Assembly: GCA_963556145.1 (NCBI GenBank)
Contig: OY744465.1
Coordinates: forward strand, 2,046,001-2,110,000
Length of the DNA: 64,000 bases
Reading direction: 5' to 3'
Origin: Hygrocybe punicea
Taxonomy: Eukaryota > Basidiomycota > Agaricomycetes > Agaricales > Hygrophoraceae
Shown: piece by piece, positions 1 through 10,688 of the stretch
Numbering within the stretch: the stretch's first letter is position 1
How the letters are laid out: each line of letters starts with the position of its first letter
The notes under the pieces: model-generated
The model's input: only the letters and a program-made list of their open reading frames with translations
Database searches by the model: none
What the model was told of the DNA's origin: nothing
Position numbers and translations under genes: made by a program

Positions 1-238
1 AGACATTTAAATGATTACATTGCTGATCAACGTGTTTGGCACGTGTTCGTTGTTTTATCATTGCCACTCTTGTCAGGTGACATAATTCCGACGTCTTATA
101 ATTAGAAGGTTTGTGGAATCGTCACCACCCGCTATCAACCACCCTGAAAGTAATCAATCATTAAGGTATTGATGTATTAATGATATCTGTGTCTGTTCCT
201 CATACCATCCATCCGAAATCCTGCCTAGGTCCACAAAC
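1..238. other. Window edge, no gene seen
   Basis: No convincing coding or repeat signal is visible before the first gene. It may hold the promoter of the gene starting at 239, but no TATA-like element stands out. Confidence 0.4.
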
Positions 239-2061
239 ATGCCATATAAGAAGGAACTTGGTTATGAACTTTGCATGCACATCTGCCCTGGTCGAAAATG
301 CGACTCTCCAAAAACGAAATGTCTTTTGTGGAAGAAGGAAGGCAACTCCTGCCAAAGACATGTCGGATCCGCACACCAACATCCCAAATGCGTTTCGTCT
401 GGAATTTGTCCGCAGTCGGTATGTCTTGGTCGCAACATACGTGAAAATTCGCAGGGTGTCCGCAATGCGACGGCCGCGGAACTCGATCTCCTTCCATGCA
501 AAAGGCTATCATCCGACTCTGAGATGGAAACATCATCTGACTGTGAAACAGAACCGCCAACCACCGTAAGCAACAATGAACGCCGTATAACCACATTAAG
601 CAACAATGACGGCCGTGTTTTCAAAATCCTTTTTATCCTTGACCCAACAACTCGTATCGCGAGCAAAGCCGCAGCCATTAACGATCTTGCATTCATCACC
701 ACGACCATATCTGACATCGAACTCGATACCATTGCCCATCTTGATGGTTACGTCCATATCATCAAGTCATACAAGAGTCGCTATTCAGCATGTATTCAAG
801 AATGGGTAATGTCTATTGTTTAATTTGTGGATTGTTGATACTGAAACGTATTTCACAACAAACAGGTTTATATCGGAATGCGACTACATCATGAGGATGG
901 AGCCCGGCGCTTCAATGTCAAATACATATTTTGGCCCGAGTTCCTTCATGCAATACTTCGCCATCAAGACAAAGGCGATACGTGGCAAAAGTTCGCATCG
1001 GCAGATTGTGTATTTGGTGGTGTGGATATGGGAATGTCATACATGTAAGATTGACATCGCTTTAATTAATTCTGCTCCGTTTTCGCTGCATTATACTGAT
1101 GTCTTGACAGCGGTAACCAATACGGATTGACACTGGAAAATGTGTTGATTTTCATGACTGGCATGGACGAACTCTGTCGAACGGCACACATCTGGCCGCC
1201 TCCGAAGCAGATGAACACAGTCCATTCAAAATGGATACAAAATCAAAACTTGCTTTATGTCGCTTTGAATGTAACGCATACGATACGCCCTCAAGCAAAA
1301 TTATTAAATGATGGCGACCAATTCCCACCGAATATTGTCTTGAAACGGACACACAGCGACACCGGTCATCACGTCCTATTACCTGGCGACGCCAAGCGAA
1401 ATTGGGAATACATGCGCAATAACTGTGAGGTTCCAGGTTCACGTTGGTTTGGGCAAACGTACATTGAACCACTGAGTAAGATGGGCGAATGGCGTGTGTT
1501 TCTAGTTGGTGGAAAGGTCATGTATACGGTGCACACCCTGTACAACAAGGAAAGCAAGTCCTGGAAGTGGGATATCGTCTCAAGTTTCTATACCTTGGAT
1601 GAGTTAAGGTGAGTGCCCTTCATTTTCACTTGTCATATCATATGCATGATTGTCTTAACTTTGTCAGAATATTTCAAATGCAGGGGACTCTATTGAAGAC
1701 GGTGGCGTGCAATCCGGACAGGGGCGCCATTTCTATTCGAGAGCAAGGCAGAAACGAGTTCTTCAACTTTGTCCAAAAGACCTACGAAGGGCTTTATGCG
1801 ATAGAGTCCAATATGGTTGGTGGAAAACCATCGATGAGTGTTTTTTGCCGTATGGACATATCGCTCATTGTGGATTCCAAAACGGATACTGTGTCCTATT
1901 TCGTGAACGAGGTGGAACGTTATCACACATGCAGCCTCTGGTCGAACATGAAGTCAGGTCCGAAATCCGTTCGAGCACCCATTGGCTCATTAGCAGACAC
2001 TTTTGCAGGGGTTTTCTATAAATGGTTGATTGACATCAAAGGTCCATACTCATATTTGTAA
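239..2061 (+). CDS. ATP-grasp-like protein of unknown substrate
   Basis: Four exons (239-805, 866-1044, 1111-1608, 1668-2061) join in frame to 545 codons without a stop, and every intron has GT..AG ends. The N-terminus (residues 1-60) is rich in Cys and His and could bind metal. Residues about 320-500 look like an ATP-grasp fold: a nucleotide-binding lysine in IVLKRTHS (about 327), then WFGQTYIEPL followed by GEWRVFLVGG (about 365-388), and later RMDISLIVD and YFVNEVER (about 495), where the Asp and the Asn/Glu pair fit the metal-binding residues. ATP-grasp enzymes use ATP to join a carboxylate to a nucleophile; the substrate cannot be told here. The gene is convergent with the next one, with 87 bp between stops. 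The fold call is inferred from motif spacing; the exon structure is seen directly. The start could lie further upstream. Confidence 0.6.
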
Positions 2062-2148
2062 TATTATCTGTACAGTCAATGGATCGGTTCGCGTTTATTT
2101 CACAAAACAGACATAAGATACAAATATAAATGATGCTAAGTGGAGCAA

Positions 2149-4196
2149 TCATTTCGGCACTCCCAAGACCATGACCCATTGCACATTGAGTGAAATGCTC
2201 TTCATCATGTCATCTACACGCTTGAATGTATTGATGGTGTGTCCAACAACGACACAGGATCCTGCAGGGATATTGTGCGGGAAGATGGGTAGTTGCTGGA
2301 GCGATATGAGAGTGGACGTGAAGTCCGCTTTGACTTTGCGTGCATCATAGATGGGCACTGACAACACATACTTAAGATATCAATTTATATTAGACGACCG
2401 GATGCTTACCAATATCGTAAAATGATAGAGCGGCCTTATGATAAGATGGAGTGGGTCGACGAGTGAATGGACTAAGTTGTACATTTTTGGATGTCGATGC
2501 CTCTATGAAAATCGATTAGGAATTACAACTAAAAATGATTAATGCACAAACTGGGAGATGTATCCATTCCACTTGCTGTGGTCGTTGAGAAGGACACATA
2601 GTCCTTATACAGTTGGGCCCGAAATTCGGACTCGCGAATCACCATTCCAATAGCACCGACATATCGCTCCCATTCCCCTTGAAGTAGTGCACCCTGTATA
2701 ACCTTGACCGGCTTTGTATTGCCACCAATCTTGGGCTCATCGAGAAAGCAGGACTCCACTATGATGACCGATGTAAAGATCGTCGGCATTCCACCTCCGA
2801 CTGCATGAAAGAAGTTGCGACCAAATGCACCAGTGGAGATATGGGCAGGGTTATCACGAGAGAGATTAGAGTACCTCCCAGATCTATCAAATGTAATGGC
2901 GGAAACCAATAACCTATATTATATCCAATGAATCGACCAAATTGACCTCAAATTGCTGTTCAAATAACGTACTTTCTGTTGATCTTGTAGATGTCAGTGA
3001 TGATATCACTGAACTGTGGGTTGCCATTCCCAATTGCACTGGACCAGGATACCATTGCTGCTGCCCTGAATGGTTATGAGTAAATGACAAGGGTATAAAT
3101 GCAATTGCATACTTGATATTGACACAGTCTTGGTAGGTGTCAACAAGTTGAGGATCCCTCGTGCCAATATCGGACTCATCAACGTTCGGAGATGGTAAGC
3201 TAGATTCACGACATCTACATCAAACACCACGGTGTAATAAGATCCAACACACCTGGTGATCTGCGTCAGTGCATAGGTCAGATCTCCTTCATCGCCACTG
3301 GAGCCTTTATCATCGTCGGTATCATCGAGCATGATGGCCTTCGTGGACTTCGACTTCTTGGATGGAGTATTAGAAACGCTGTTACAATTAATGAATGAGA
3401 ATATTCATATCGGCACGTAAAATACACACGAAATTGGCTTATCGGGGTTCTTCATCAAGGCTACTTTGCGACGATGCCTAAACAGTCAAACGATTTGTTT
3501 GAACAAATGGATATGTCTATGATAACCGAACAACTCACTTAGAACCGTAATCCTCTTCCTCTTCCTCTTCCTCCTCTTCCTCACCGTCTCGTGATTGATT
3601 AGATGCAGCTTTCAATTTCTTGGTGGGGGAAGGCGTTTTACTATAGATAACCTGTCAATGATGAGACAATACCTATGAAAAATATTTACACATTGTCGTC
3701 ATTGTCGGTGACATTGGGAGATGACATTTGACGTTTCTTTCCACTGTAACAGATTGATATCATGGTGGATATATTTGATATTGAAACACTAACACGTCTT
3801 TAACGTTGCGAAACTTGACGGAATGCCTAGGAGGATATTGATATTTGTTAACTCATATTGGATAACAATGATATGTGATTATAGATACCTTGTGAGCGTT
3901 GATGGTGCCATTACACTGCCAGTGCTTTGAATACTGACGGCATCATCATTAGCATCGGACAAAGCCACACTGTCCATTGGTCAAAAATAGATAACGATTA
4001 AAACGATGACACATACATATCATCATCAGCCCAAGTCTTGATGACCTTCTTCCGCTTCTCGATTGTTGCAGAAGGCCGTCTTTAGTGCATGCAATAGAAA
4101 CTTCAGTTATACCGAGTAAAATAGGGATGCATACATGGTGGCCTTGGATTTTGCTTTCGAGTTTGATTTCGTGGCGGTGGACTTCTTGGGAGGCAT
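2149..4196 (-). CDS. Conserved unknown with basic/acidic N-terminus, about 12 exons
   Basis: I do not recognise the function. The gene starts at ATG 4196 with MPPKKSTATK and runs through about a dozen small exons with GT..AG introns of 45-60 nt. The N-terminal third is Lys/Ser-rich with an acidic run of about nine Glu near 3560, like a nuclear or chromatin-associated tail. The second half is globular: a segment with NPQFSDIITDIYKINR near 2990, a long exon (about 2540-2900) with AHISTGAFGRNFFHAVGGG, and a last exon with IPAGSCVVVGHTINTF and SLNVQWVMVLG ending in TGA at 2149. No stop breaks the spliced frame. One intron (near 3210-3255) must be removed to continue into DPQLVDTYQDCVN. It is convergent with the ATP-grasp-like gene and divergent from the gene at 4859. 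Confidence 0.6.
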
Positions 4197-4858
4197 TGGA
4201 GAGCGGTAAAAGTTGATGGAATAGTGGATATCATCTCCACTCACGCTTTAAATCACTCAAAAACAATAAGCTATGAATTTAAGATGAATCGGTGAATCCA
4301 AAACTTCAACAATAACATCAGAGGATCCACCATTGGCACATGCTCATATACCAAACGAGGCTTCTTGGGCCATGTACTCCATGCAAAGCGCAAAGGTATG
4401 CATGAAAAATGGATGACTGTCCACATGATATTCGCCACAAGTTTATACTGGTAGATTTCATGAATTGTTGACAAATTCAATTAAAGTTAGGAATGGAGAC
4501 TAAACAAAAAGGGGTATTCATAAAACAAAAATGCATAATGCCAAATTAAGAAACATGGGGTATACTAACGGATATTGATGCATAATGGATAGGGGCTAAT
4601 TTTAATGCTGTGCACACATATACTGTGATGCAGAATTAATGCGGAAAAGCTGGAGTACATGCTTGACTATACCATATCCAAACCAGACAGCTGACAACCA
4701 ACATTATGTGGTGCATTTGAAAGACATGGAAAGGATCCGTATTATGCAAAATGACGCAAACTTCAATATTGAAGAATGCAATACAAAAACAAAAGCAAAA
4801 CGGATCCTGAAAGCTATCATCACATGGACATCAAAAGCCAATATGGATATGATCGGTG
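4197..4858. other. Divergent intergenic region
   Basis: About 660 bp separate the start codons of two divergent genes. Short open frames exist on both strands but none has a plausible exon structure. It is likely to hold both promoters. Confidence 0.4.
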
Positions 4859-6114
4859 ATGGCGGAAGATATAATCCATGAAGTGGACGAAATTGTGCCA
4901 CGCAATATACATCTCACCACTGCTTTGTACGTGATGGACAACTATTACAACTTCAAGGGTGCATGTTAGCAATATCCACCATATATATACTGGCTAGTAT
5001 TTGACACCAAATTGACAGCTGAACATCTGCAGGAAATCATATCTGCACGCTTAGACGATGATGAAAGTCAGCTTGCGAAGGCCACAAACGTAAGTCATTG
5101 GATTTGAAAAGGTATATCATATTGACCGCATTGCCAGATTGCAAATGTCAATATTGTGCATGTTGACTCTCCAAATTGCTGGAAGTTTACACTTCCAACC
5201 AATGATGAATCCGAACATCAAGAATTGGTATTAAGTTTGCAAGCGATTTTGGTGGCGAAAGATCTTCCACCCATAACAACCAGGTATGTGCTAAATTCGT
5301 ATCAATTCCTTGAATACCATTCTGATGAATCACTGCAATAGTCAACCAGAACGCCGAACGCCCTTCATACGTCAAAGCATAGTCGTAACTGGCCTTGATA
5401 CAACGGGCTTTCAATCCTATATCGATAACCTTCGGATTCTGCACCAGAAACTGGCTCGTCAATTTCCTGACAAAGCAATGCAAGCTTTTACGCCTTCTAC
5501 ATACATGGATTACATGGCACTCGCAATAGGAACCCGATATTTCACTGATCGCCGACATGACAACACTTCCTCTCACATTCCATTCGAGTATGTCATCGAT
5601 CCAAAAGGCATATTAACCTCACTTGCGAATTCCCGCTACTTTCATGGCCAGGACAATTGCGTACTTTATTACAAGTTGAAGTCTGATAGAAATCGACATT
5701 GGTGAGTGACGATGAATTGGGATCACATCCCTACTGATGGAAATATTTATTAGCTTCATTCCAACAAACCCAACTTGCTTTAGAATCGGTGATATAGTGG
5801 AGGTTCAGTTTACAATATCGGCAGTTCCGGTAAAGAAGGATAAATTCAAGATGATTCTGAATCTACGGTCATTGGCACTAGTAGACAGTGACTTCACAGA
5901 GGTAACACTTTAATACATCAAGAATTAAACGAATACTGATGTATATTCTCAGGAAGCAACTATGATTCGCAACAAGACAGCTTTGCCTACACCAACTACA
6001 CAGCCCAGAATAGCCATCAAACGGCATGTTGGGTATGTGGAAGAGGGTAATGATGCAGAGGGTGTTGTGGAAACAAGGCAACGCTTCTATAATATGAATA
6101 TAGACCGATGCTAA
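4859..6114 (+). CDS. Conserved fungal unknown, possible OB-fold protein
   Basis: Six exons (4859-4958, 4998-5089, 5138-5283, 5342-5701, 5754-5901, 5953-6114) join in phase to 336 codons including TAA. The first intron is only 39 nt, so that junction is the least certain. The middle carries IPFEYVIDPKGIL then RYFHGQDNCVLYY, a block I associate with a repeated agaricomycete family. It is followed by FRIGDIVEVQFTISAVPV and KMILNLRSLAL, alternating beta-like segments that could form an OB fold, the usual single-stranded nucleic-acid-binding barrel. A degraded relative lies at 48.2-48.5 kb on the other strand, so the family is multi-copy here. The OB-fold idea is inference; the intact frame is seen. 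Confidence 0.6.
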
Positions 6115-6197
6115 TGTATAATATTGTATGTGTACTCAACCCGTTGATATGTTACAGCTGTTTTGCTATCTGATGGCAGCAACTGCACCTTTTTGAA

Positions 6198-6675
6198 TCG
6201 ATTGAGAAATTTGGACTTGGTAGAATTTTGGGTGCTGTGTTTTGTATCTCATGAAATACTATTTGGATTAAGATGGTTATACAGGGAAGTTGTACTATGT
6301 CTTGAGGACTATCTACGCCTGTAATTACATTTGAACAATATTTAGGATATAGTGAGTTGTTGATGAAATAAAAGGTAGACCAGTACTTTTTGACGCCCAA
6401 AATGATACTGTCAAATTATGACATCGAAAGAGCTCATATGAAGAAGACTGGAGGGAGAAGGTTGTTCATCTTTTCAAGGCCTAGAAGTACATATACCATA
6501 TTCTTCTCTATTTTTGTCCTTTGAGCCGTCATTGCATCTGTACTATGTTTGTCTGTCACTAGGCTCGAAATACAACCAGAATCATAAACTGTATAACCAT
6601 CTTGATCCAAGCAGTATTTCATGAGATACAAAACACAGCACCCAAAATTCTACCAAGTCCAAATTTCTCAATGTG
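6198..6675. repeat. Foldback (long inverted repeat) element, copy 1
   Basis: The left arm begins near 6203 with TTGAGAAATTTGGACTTGG and continues through GTGCTGTGTTTTGTATCTCA. The right arm, ending near 6672, is its reverse complement (TGAGATACAAAACACAGCAC then CCAAATTTCTCAA). Arms are about 110-120 bp with an internal spacer. Related copies lie at 20.0-20.4 kb and 46.3-47.5 kb. No coding capacity. Confidence 0.75.
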
Positions 6676-7101
6676 CCTTTTTGCTGAAAAGATGAGAATG
6701 AGCTATTGAAAATCCATGAGAGAAACGAGAGCATCAAAAACTTCATTATAATTCACCTGGAAACATTCCCAACCCCAAAGAATGGGAACTCAACACTTGG
6801 CATAGATGCCAGTATCAAATGTGAGAGGAGGCAGGTGAAAATTCCAAGCAGAAAGTATAGGTTTAGCTGCATTTTCATGAGCGTTCAATGAAAAAAAAGA
6901 CCTAATAAGTACAAACATCATTTGCTCTTTTTTTCCAGCCACATCACTGTATTACCATGGCTAGGCCATACCCATCTCCACCCACGAAAGCACCAGATAC
7001 CCTTACAAACCATGAGAACTGGGGGAATCAAACGACAAGATAACAATACAAACCAACCCCATGGCAGGGTGACACCACATCGGCAAGTGCCAATACCACT
7101 A
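6676..7101. other. No gene seen
   Basis: AT-rich DNA between the foldback element and the repeat region. Short ORFs have no recognisable content. Confidence 0.4.
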
Positions 7102-7150
7102 CCTCATACATGCACTCGGGTCAATTGATGCAGAGGCTGTGTATGCGAGG
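7102..7150. repeat. Dyad module, copy 1
   Basis: CCTC at 7102 and GCGAGG at 7145 flank a central TCAATTGA at 7121-7128. Half-sites are 19 and 22 nt. See the finding on the 52-bp dyad. Confidence 0.6.
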
Positions 7151-7297
7151 TTATGGGTGTATTGCTGTTGCCATGGCCCGACTTGGGCTCCTTGTTCGCT
7201 GTCAAGAAGGTGGAGGGCCTCAATTGTCGTGGTCTCTCAGTGTGTGTGGGTGTTCCAGTCACCATTGCAATGGTAACATTGTGCTGCACCATTCTTA

Positions 7298-7349
7298 CCT
7301 CACAATGGTGCTGTGCATGTCAATTGACGTGGCCAGCTCGCTTGCAAGG
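7298..7349. repeat. Dyad module, copy 2
   Basis: CCTCAC, 22-nt left half, TCAATTGA at 7320-7327, 22-nt right half ending GCAAGG. Exactly 52 bp. Confidence 0.6.
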
Positions 7350-7392
7350 TGGGAGTGGGGCACTGGCCCAGGTGTGGAGCACCTCGTGGGGT

Positions 7393-7858
7393 GTGGGTCA
7401 TTTGAGTTGCCGCGTGGGTCACAGTGCCGATGTTCGCGATTGTGGTTGGTGGTGTCATAGTTGTCGCTGGGTTTGTGGAGATGGAAGGGGTCAAGACAAA
7501 ACCTATAGTGAGATAGAAATAAATGTATACAAGAACAGAGGGGGTGGGCACACTGGGCTGCGAGTCATGTTGACCTCACGTTTGACAGGGCGTGGGTCGT
7601 TTGAGTTGTTGCATGGGTCATGGTGCCGATGTTCACAATTGTGGTTGGTGGTGTCATAGTTGTCACCGGGATTGCGGAGATGGAAGGGGTCAAGACAAAA
7701 CCTATAGCTAGATAGAAATAAATAAATGCAAGAACAGAGGGGGTGGGCACACCAGGCTGCAAGTCATGTTGACCTCACGTTTGACAGGGCAAGGGTCGTT
7801 TGAGTCACCACATGGGTCATGGTGCCAATGTTCACGATTGCGGTTTGTGGTGTCATAG
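7393..7858. repeat. Tandem repeat, about 200-bp unit, about 2.4 copies
   Basis: Units start at 7393, 7592 and about 7791, each beginning (G)GGTCRTTTGAGT and including GTCAAGACAAAACCTATAG. The copies differ mostly at CG/TG/CA positions, for example GCCGCGTGGG versus GTTGCATGGG versus ACCACATGGG. Long ORFs crossing the units are a by-product of the repeat. Confidence 0.8.
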
Positions 7859-8605
7859 TCCTGGAGCAGGTGCTAAAGGGGGGGGGTGGCCGTTAACACC
7901 TTCATCTGGCCACGATTCTGGTGATTAGTAGTTAGTTAGAAGAACAAACTTGAAGAATAAAAATAAAACATACCAGTTCATGAGCAGCTGGGACAGTGGG
8001 ACTTGGATGGATATCATCGCAGGCAGCAATTGAGCTCTACATGTGGAAATAGAGATATCGAAGCTGGTCGACAGAGACAAAGGCTGGTGCGCTGGCAAAT
8101 CAGGTTTGAATGCAAACACAGCCAAACCGGCGTTTGCCGCAATGTTAGAGTGGAATTTTGATTTGGGTGGCTCAGGTCCTATAGGACCGAGCCTAAATAA
8201 ATTTAGGACTCGGAATAGGCAGACCATGGTAAGTTCTCCAGATTGTGAAGTATTTGCAAGTTTTCTAAGTTAGGTTTAATAGCGTATTCGATGAAGTCTT
8301 CAGATCCAAAGTGAAGTTAGATAATACTAATAGAATGAACAAAGAGCGTACTGAGAAAGCTGTAGACATAATCACCGACTTTGACATCTGGGAATTCCAA
8401 GCGTATGATGAGACCAATCCCGTAATTGGACAATCATTGATTGACAAACCGCGCAGTGAGCATTCTAAAATCCTAAATGCAAAATTAGAAATGTATGGTT
8501 CACCAATTGCGAAAAACCACTGGACGATGGTAGCTGAATTAGATTTTGGAAATACTATTGTAGTTGGATCGAGCTCACGGGATTTGGCTGTCCTTGTGAT
8601 GACAT
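7859..8605. other. No intact gene; two adjacent palindromes
   Basis: A perfect 14-bp palindrome GGTCCTATAGGACC lies at 8175-8188, immediately followed by an imperfect one (CCGAG..CTCGG, 8187-8212). A plus-strand open frame from about 8275 to 8580 reads like a coding fragment (ITDFDIWEFQAYDETNPVIG) but I cannot assign it. Confidence 0.35.
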
Positions 8606-8809
8606 CATTTTGCCCCTCATGTACGGATCAATTGACAACTGGAGCGTCTTCACGAGGAAGCCGCCTTCTAAAGGCACAGTCTCAAGGTCAATCGTTTGAC
8701 TGGTATCATATACAGTTGTCTGTCTGGGCTCAGGATATCCTTCGGTGTGTCTATTAGTGACAGGTGGTGTTGTTTGCATGAAATTTGCATATACCTGTTG
8801 GGACTTCAT
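8606..8809 (-). pseudogene. N-terminal fragment of an MDR alkenal/one oxidoreductase
   Basis: From ATG 8809, 68 codons match the start of the leukotriene-B4-dehydrogenase-like branch of medium-chain dehydrogenase/reductases, which reduce activated double bonds with NADPH. The best-conserved part is the end, LSIDPYMRGKM, typical of the catalytic N-terminal domain. Nothing resembling the rest of this domain or the Rossmann fold follows, so this looks like a truncated relic. The region upstream (8880-9070) does not extend it. Confidence 0.6.
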
Positions 8810-9176
8810 TGAAGAGAATGCGGCTATTGGTGACGGGAGCCATTGAAGATAAATTGAAGACAAGGGGGGCGTGAAATGATATGGATCATCAACTAACCAT
8901 GGCAGCCATATAAACGTTTGAGATAACTGTACCTTGCTGCATAATTTTCATGGAATGGTTGCTGGCTTTGTAAGTGACAATACTATTTCCACCGTCCAAC
9001 CTGTCCGATGTGGCAATGCCGCCAGGGCCTGCATAGAAAATTATTTTTCTTAGTAAGAGCCTTAAAAGCAATCAATTGTTCTATAAAAAATGCTGATGAA
9101 TGTAGCATCAGTAAGTTTACATATCTTCTTTTCGGTGCTTACCCAGCTTTTTAAAGCCCGAAAAGCACAAAAAGAG

Positions 9177-9237
9177 AAAAGCGGGGTCAGCTTTTTATAG
9201 TGGGGTTGATCCGCTATAAAAAGCTCACCCCGCTTTT
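9177..9237. repeat. Perfect-type hairpin, 24-bp arms
   Basis: AAAAGCGGGGTCAGCTTTTT at 9177 continues to TATAG, a loop of about 13 nt follows, and the reverse complement ends near 9237 with one mismatch. No gene lies between 8810 and 9336. Confidence 0.7.
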
Positions 9238-10279
9238 TTAAGTACTATATACTTTTGTAAAAGCGCATAATAAATGAATTTTTGTTTCAGGATATCGGGG
9301 GTATAAAAAGCAATATATTTTTTGGGGATGGGGCACTAGGGACCATCATGAGTCCAGGTCACCTGTGGGTAGTCACAGGTTCATCCATGGGAATACCCAT
9401 GAGTTTTCTACCTGCAAGTCCAAGTTACCTGTTTCTCACAGATCACACCAAGTCTGGGTATTGATTTTAGCACCAGCAGGTTACCTGTGAGTTACCTGGG
9501 GACCAAAAAATAAAAATATCTCTTGTAAGGCCCACTGTTTCCTTACTTTTGTTAGATGAAATTTTGATTGTTGTCACAGTTGCAACTGTGACATGTAGCT
9601 TCAGCCTCCCACCTCACAAACAATGACTAATATGTGTGGCCCCAGCTGCCATTCTGACACAATCCTTTGGCTTAGCCACCCTGGTTGCATATAAATATGA
9701 CCCCATTATGATTCCAAGGCATCTCCAACACCCAGACATTTACCTATCACTGTTCCAGGTTTACTTTATTTCAACATGTGCAGGTGATATCATGCACTTA
9801 TCAAGGTTGTTTTTACCAGCCTCAACTGATGTTGAGTGTGGCTTTTCTTGTGTTGGGTTGAATGTAACAAAACTTCAGCACAACCTTTCAGATGATTAGG
9901 GATGACCACGGGTTTGGGTCAACCCGCGGTATTACCAAAACAGGTTGCATGGGTACAGGTAGGGTAGGGTGTTTGGTTTCGTCACCCGTGACCATACCGT
10001 GACCCGTACCCACGGTTTGGCGGTGTGTCATGGGTTCATCACACAACCACCACAACCACCTCAATGGCTACGACCAAGGGCAAGCAAGCGCGCGGCAACC
10101 AGACGACCAACTGGAACAGTCAAAGGAAGGAGCAGGGAAGCGGCCAGGGGGTGGTGCTCCCACTTCCCGGCCTAGGTAAGTCTCAATTTCTGATCAAGTA
10201 ATGAACTGTAGCTAACTACGCTATGACAACAACAACAACAGCATGGGGCAACAGCACGCAACGACAACGACGCGTCGCC

Positions 10280-10600
10280 CTCTTTTCCACCTCACGGACA
10301 CGCAACAACAACAATGCGTCGCCCTCTCGTCCACCTCGCGGACACGCAACAACAACAACACGTGCCCCTCTCGTCCACCTCGCAGACAAGCAACAACAAT
10401 GACGCACCCCCTCTCGTCCACCTCGTGGACACGCAACAACAACAATAACGCGTCCCCCGGCCCGGGCCTTTGTCCACCTCGCGGACACGCAACGATGCGT
10501 CCCCCTTCGTCCACCTTGCGGACACACAACAGCGATGACAGCGACGCGTCCCCCTCTCATCCCCCTCTTGTCCACCTCACAGACGCGCTACAACACGTCT
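10280..10600. repeat. Tandem array of about 45-bp units
   Basis: About seven units of CGTCCACCTCGCGGACACGC plus a CAACAACAA spacer. The core CCTCGCGGAC equals the outer part of the dyad half-site found just downstream. ORFs across it on both strands are products of the repeat. Confidence 0.75.
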
Positions 10601-10636
10601 GACGGCACATGCCCCCCTCGTTCCCCATGTTGATCA

Positions 10637-10688
10637 CCTCGCGGACAAGCATGTCGCGTCAATTGACGCCGGCGCTGCATCTGCGAGG
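10637..10688. repeat. Dyad module, copy 3
   Basis: CCTCGCGG..., TCAATTGA at 10659-10666, ...TGCGAGG. Exactly 22+8+22 nt. Its centre is 211 bp from the right end of the host element. Confidence 0.8.

Noticed and set aside
239..6114. The left gene trio as the inside of a transposon
   Set aside because: No terminal repeats or target duplication could be matched around it within the window.
10216..10602. Overlapping ORFs of about 100 residues on both strands
   Set aside because: They follow the 45-bp tandem units and have no family resemblance.
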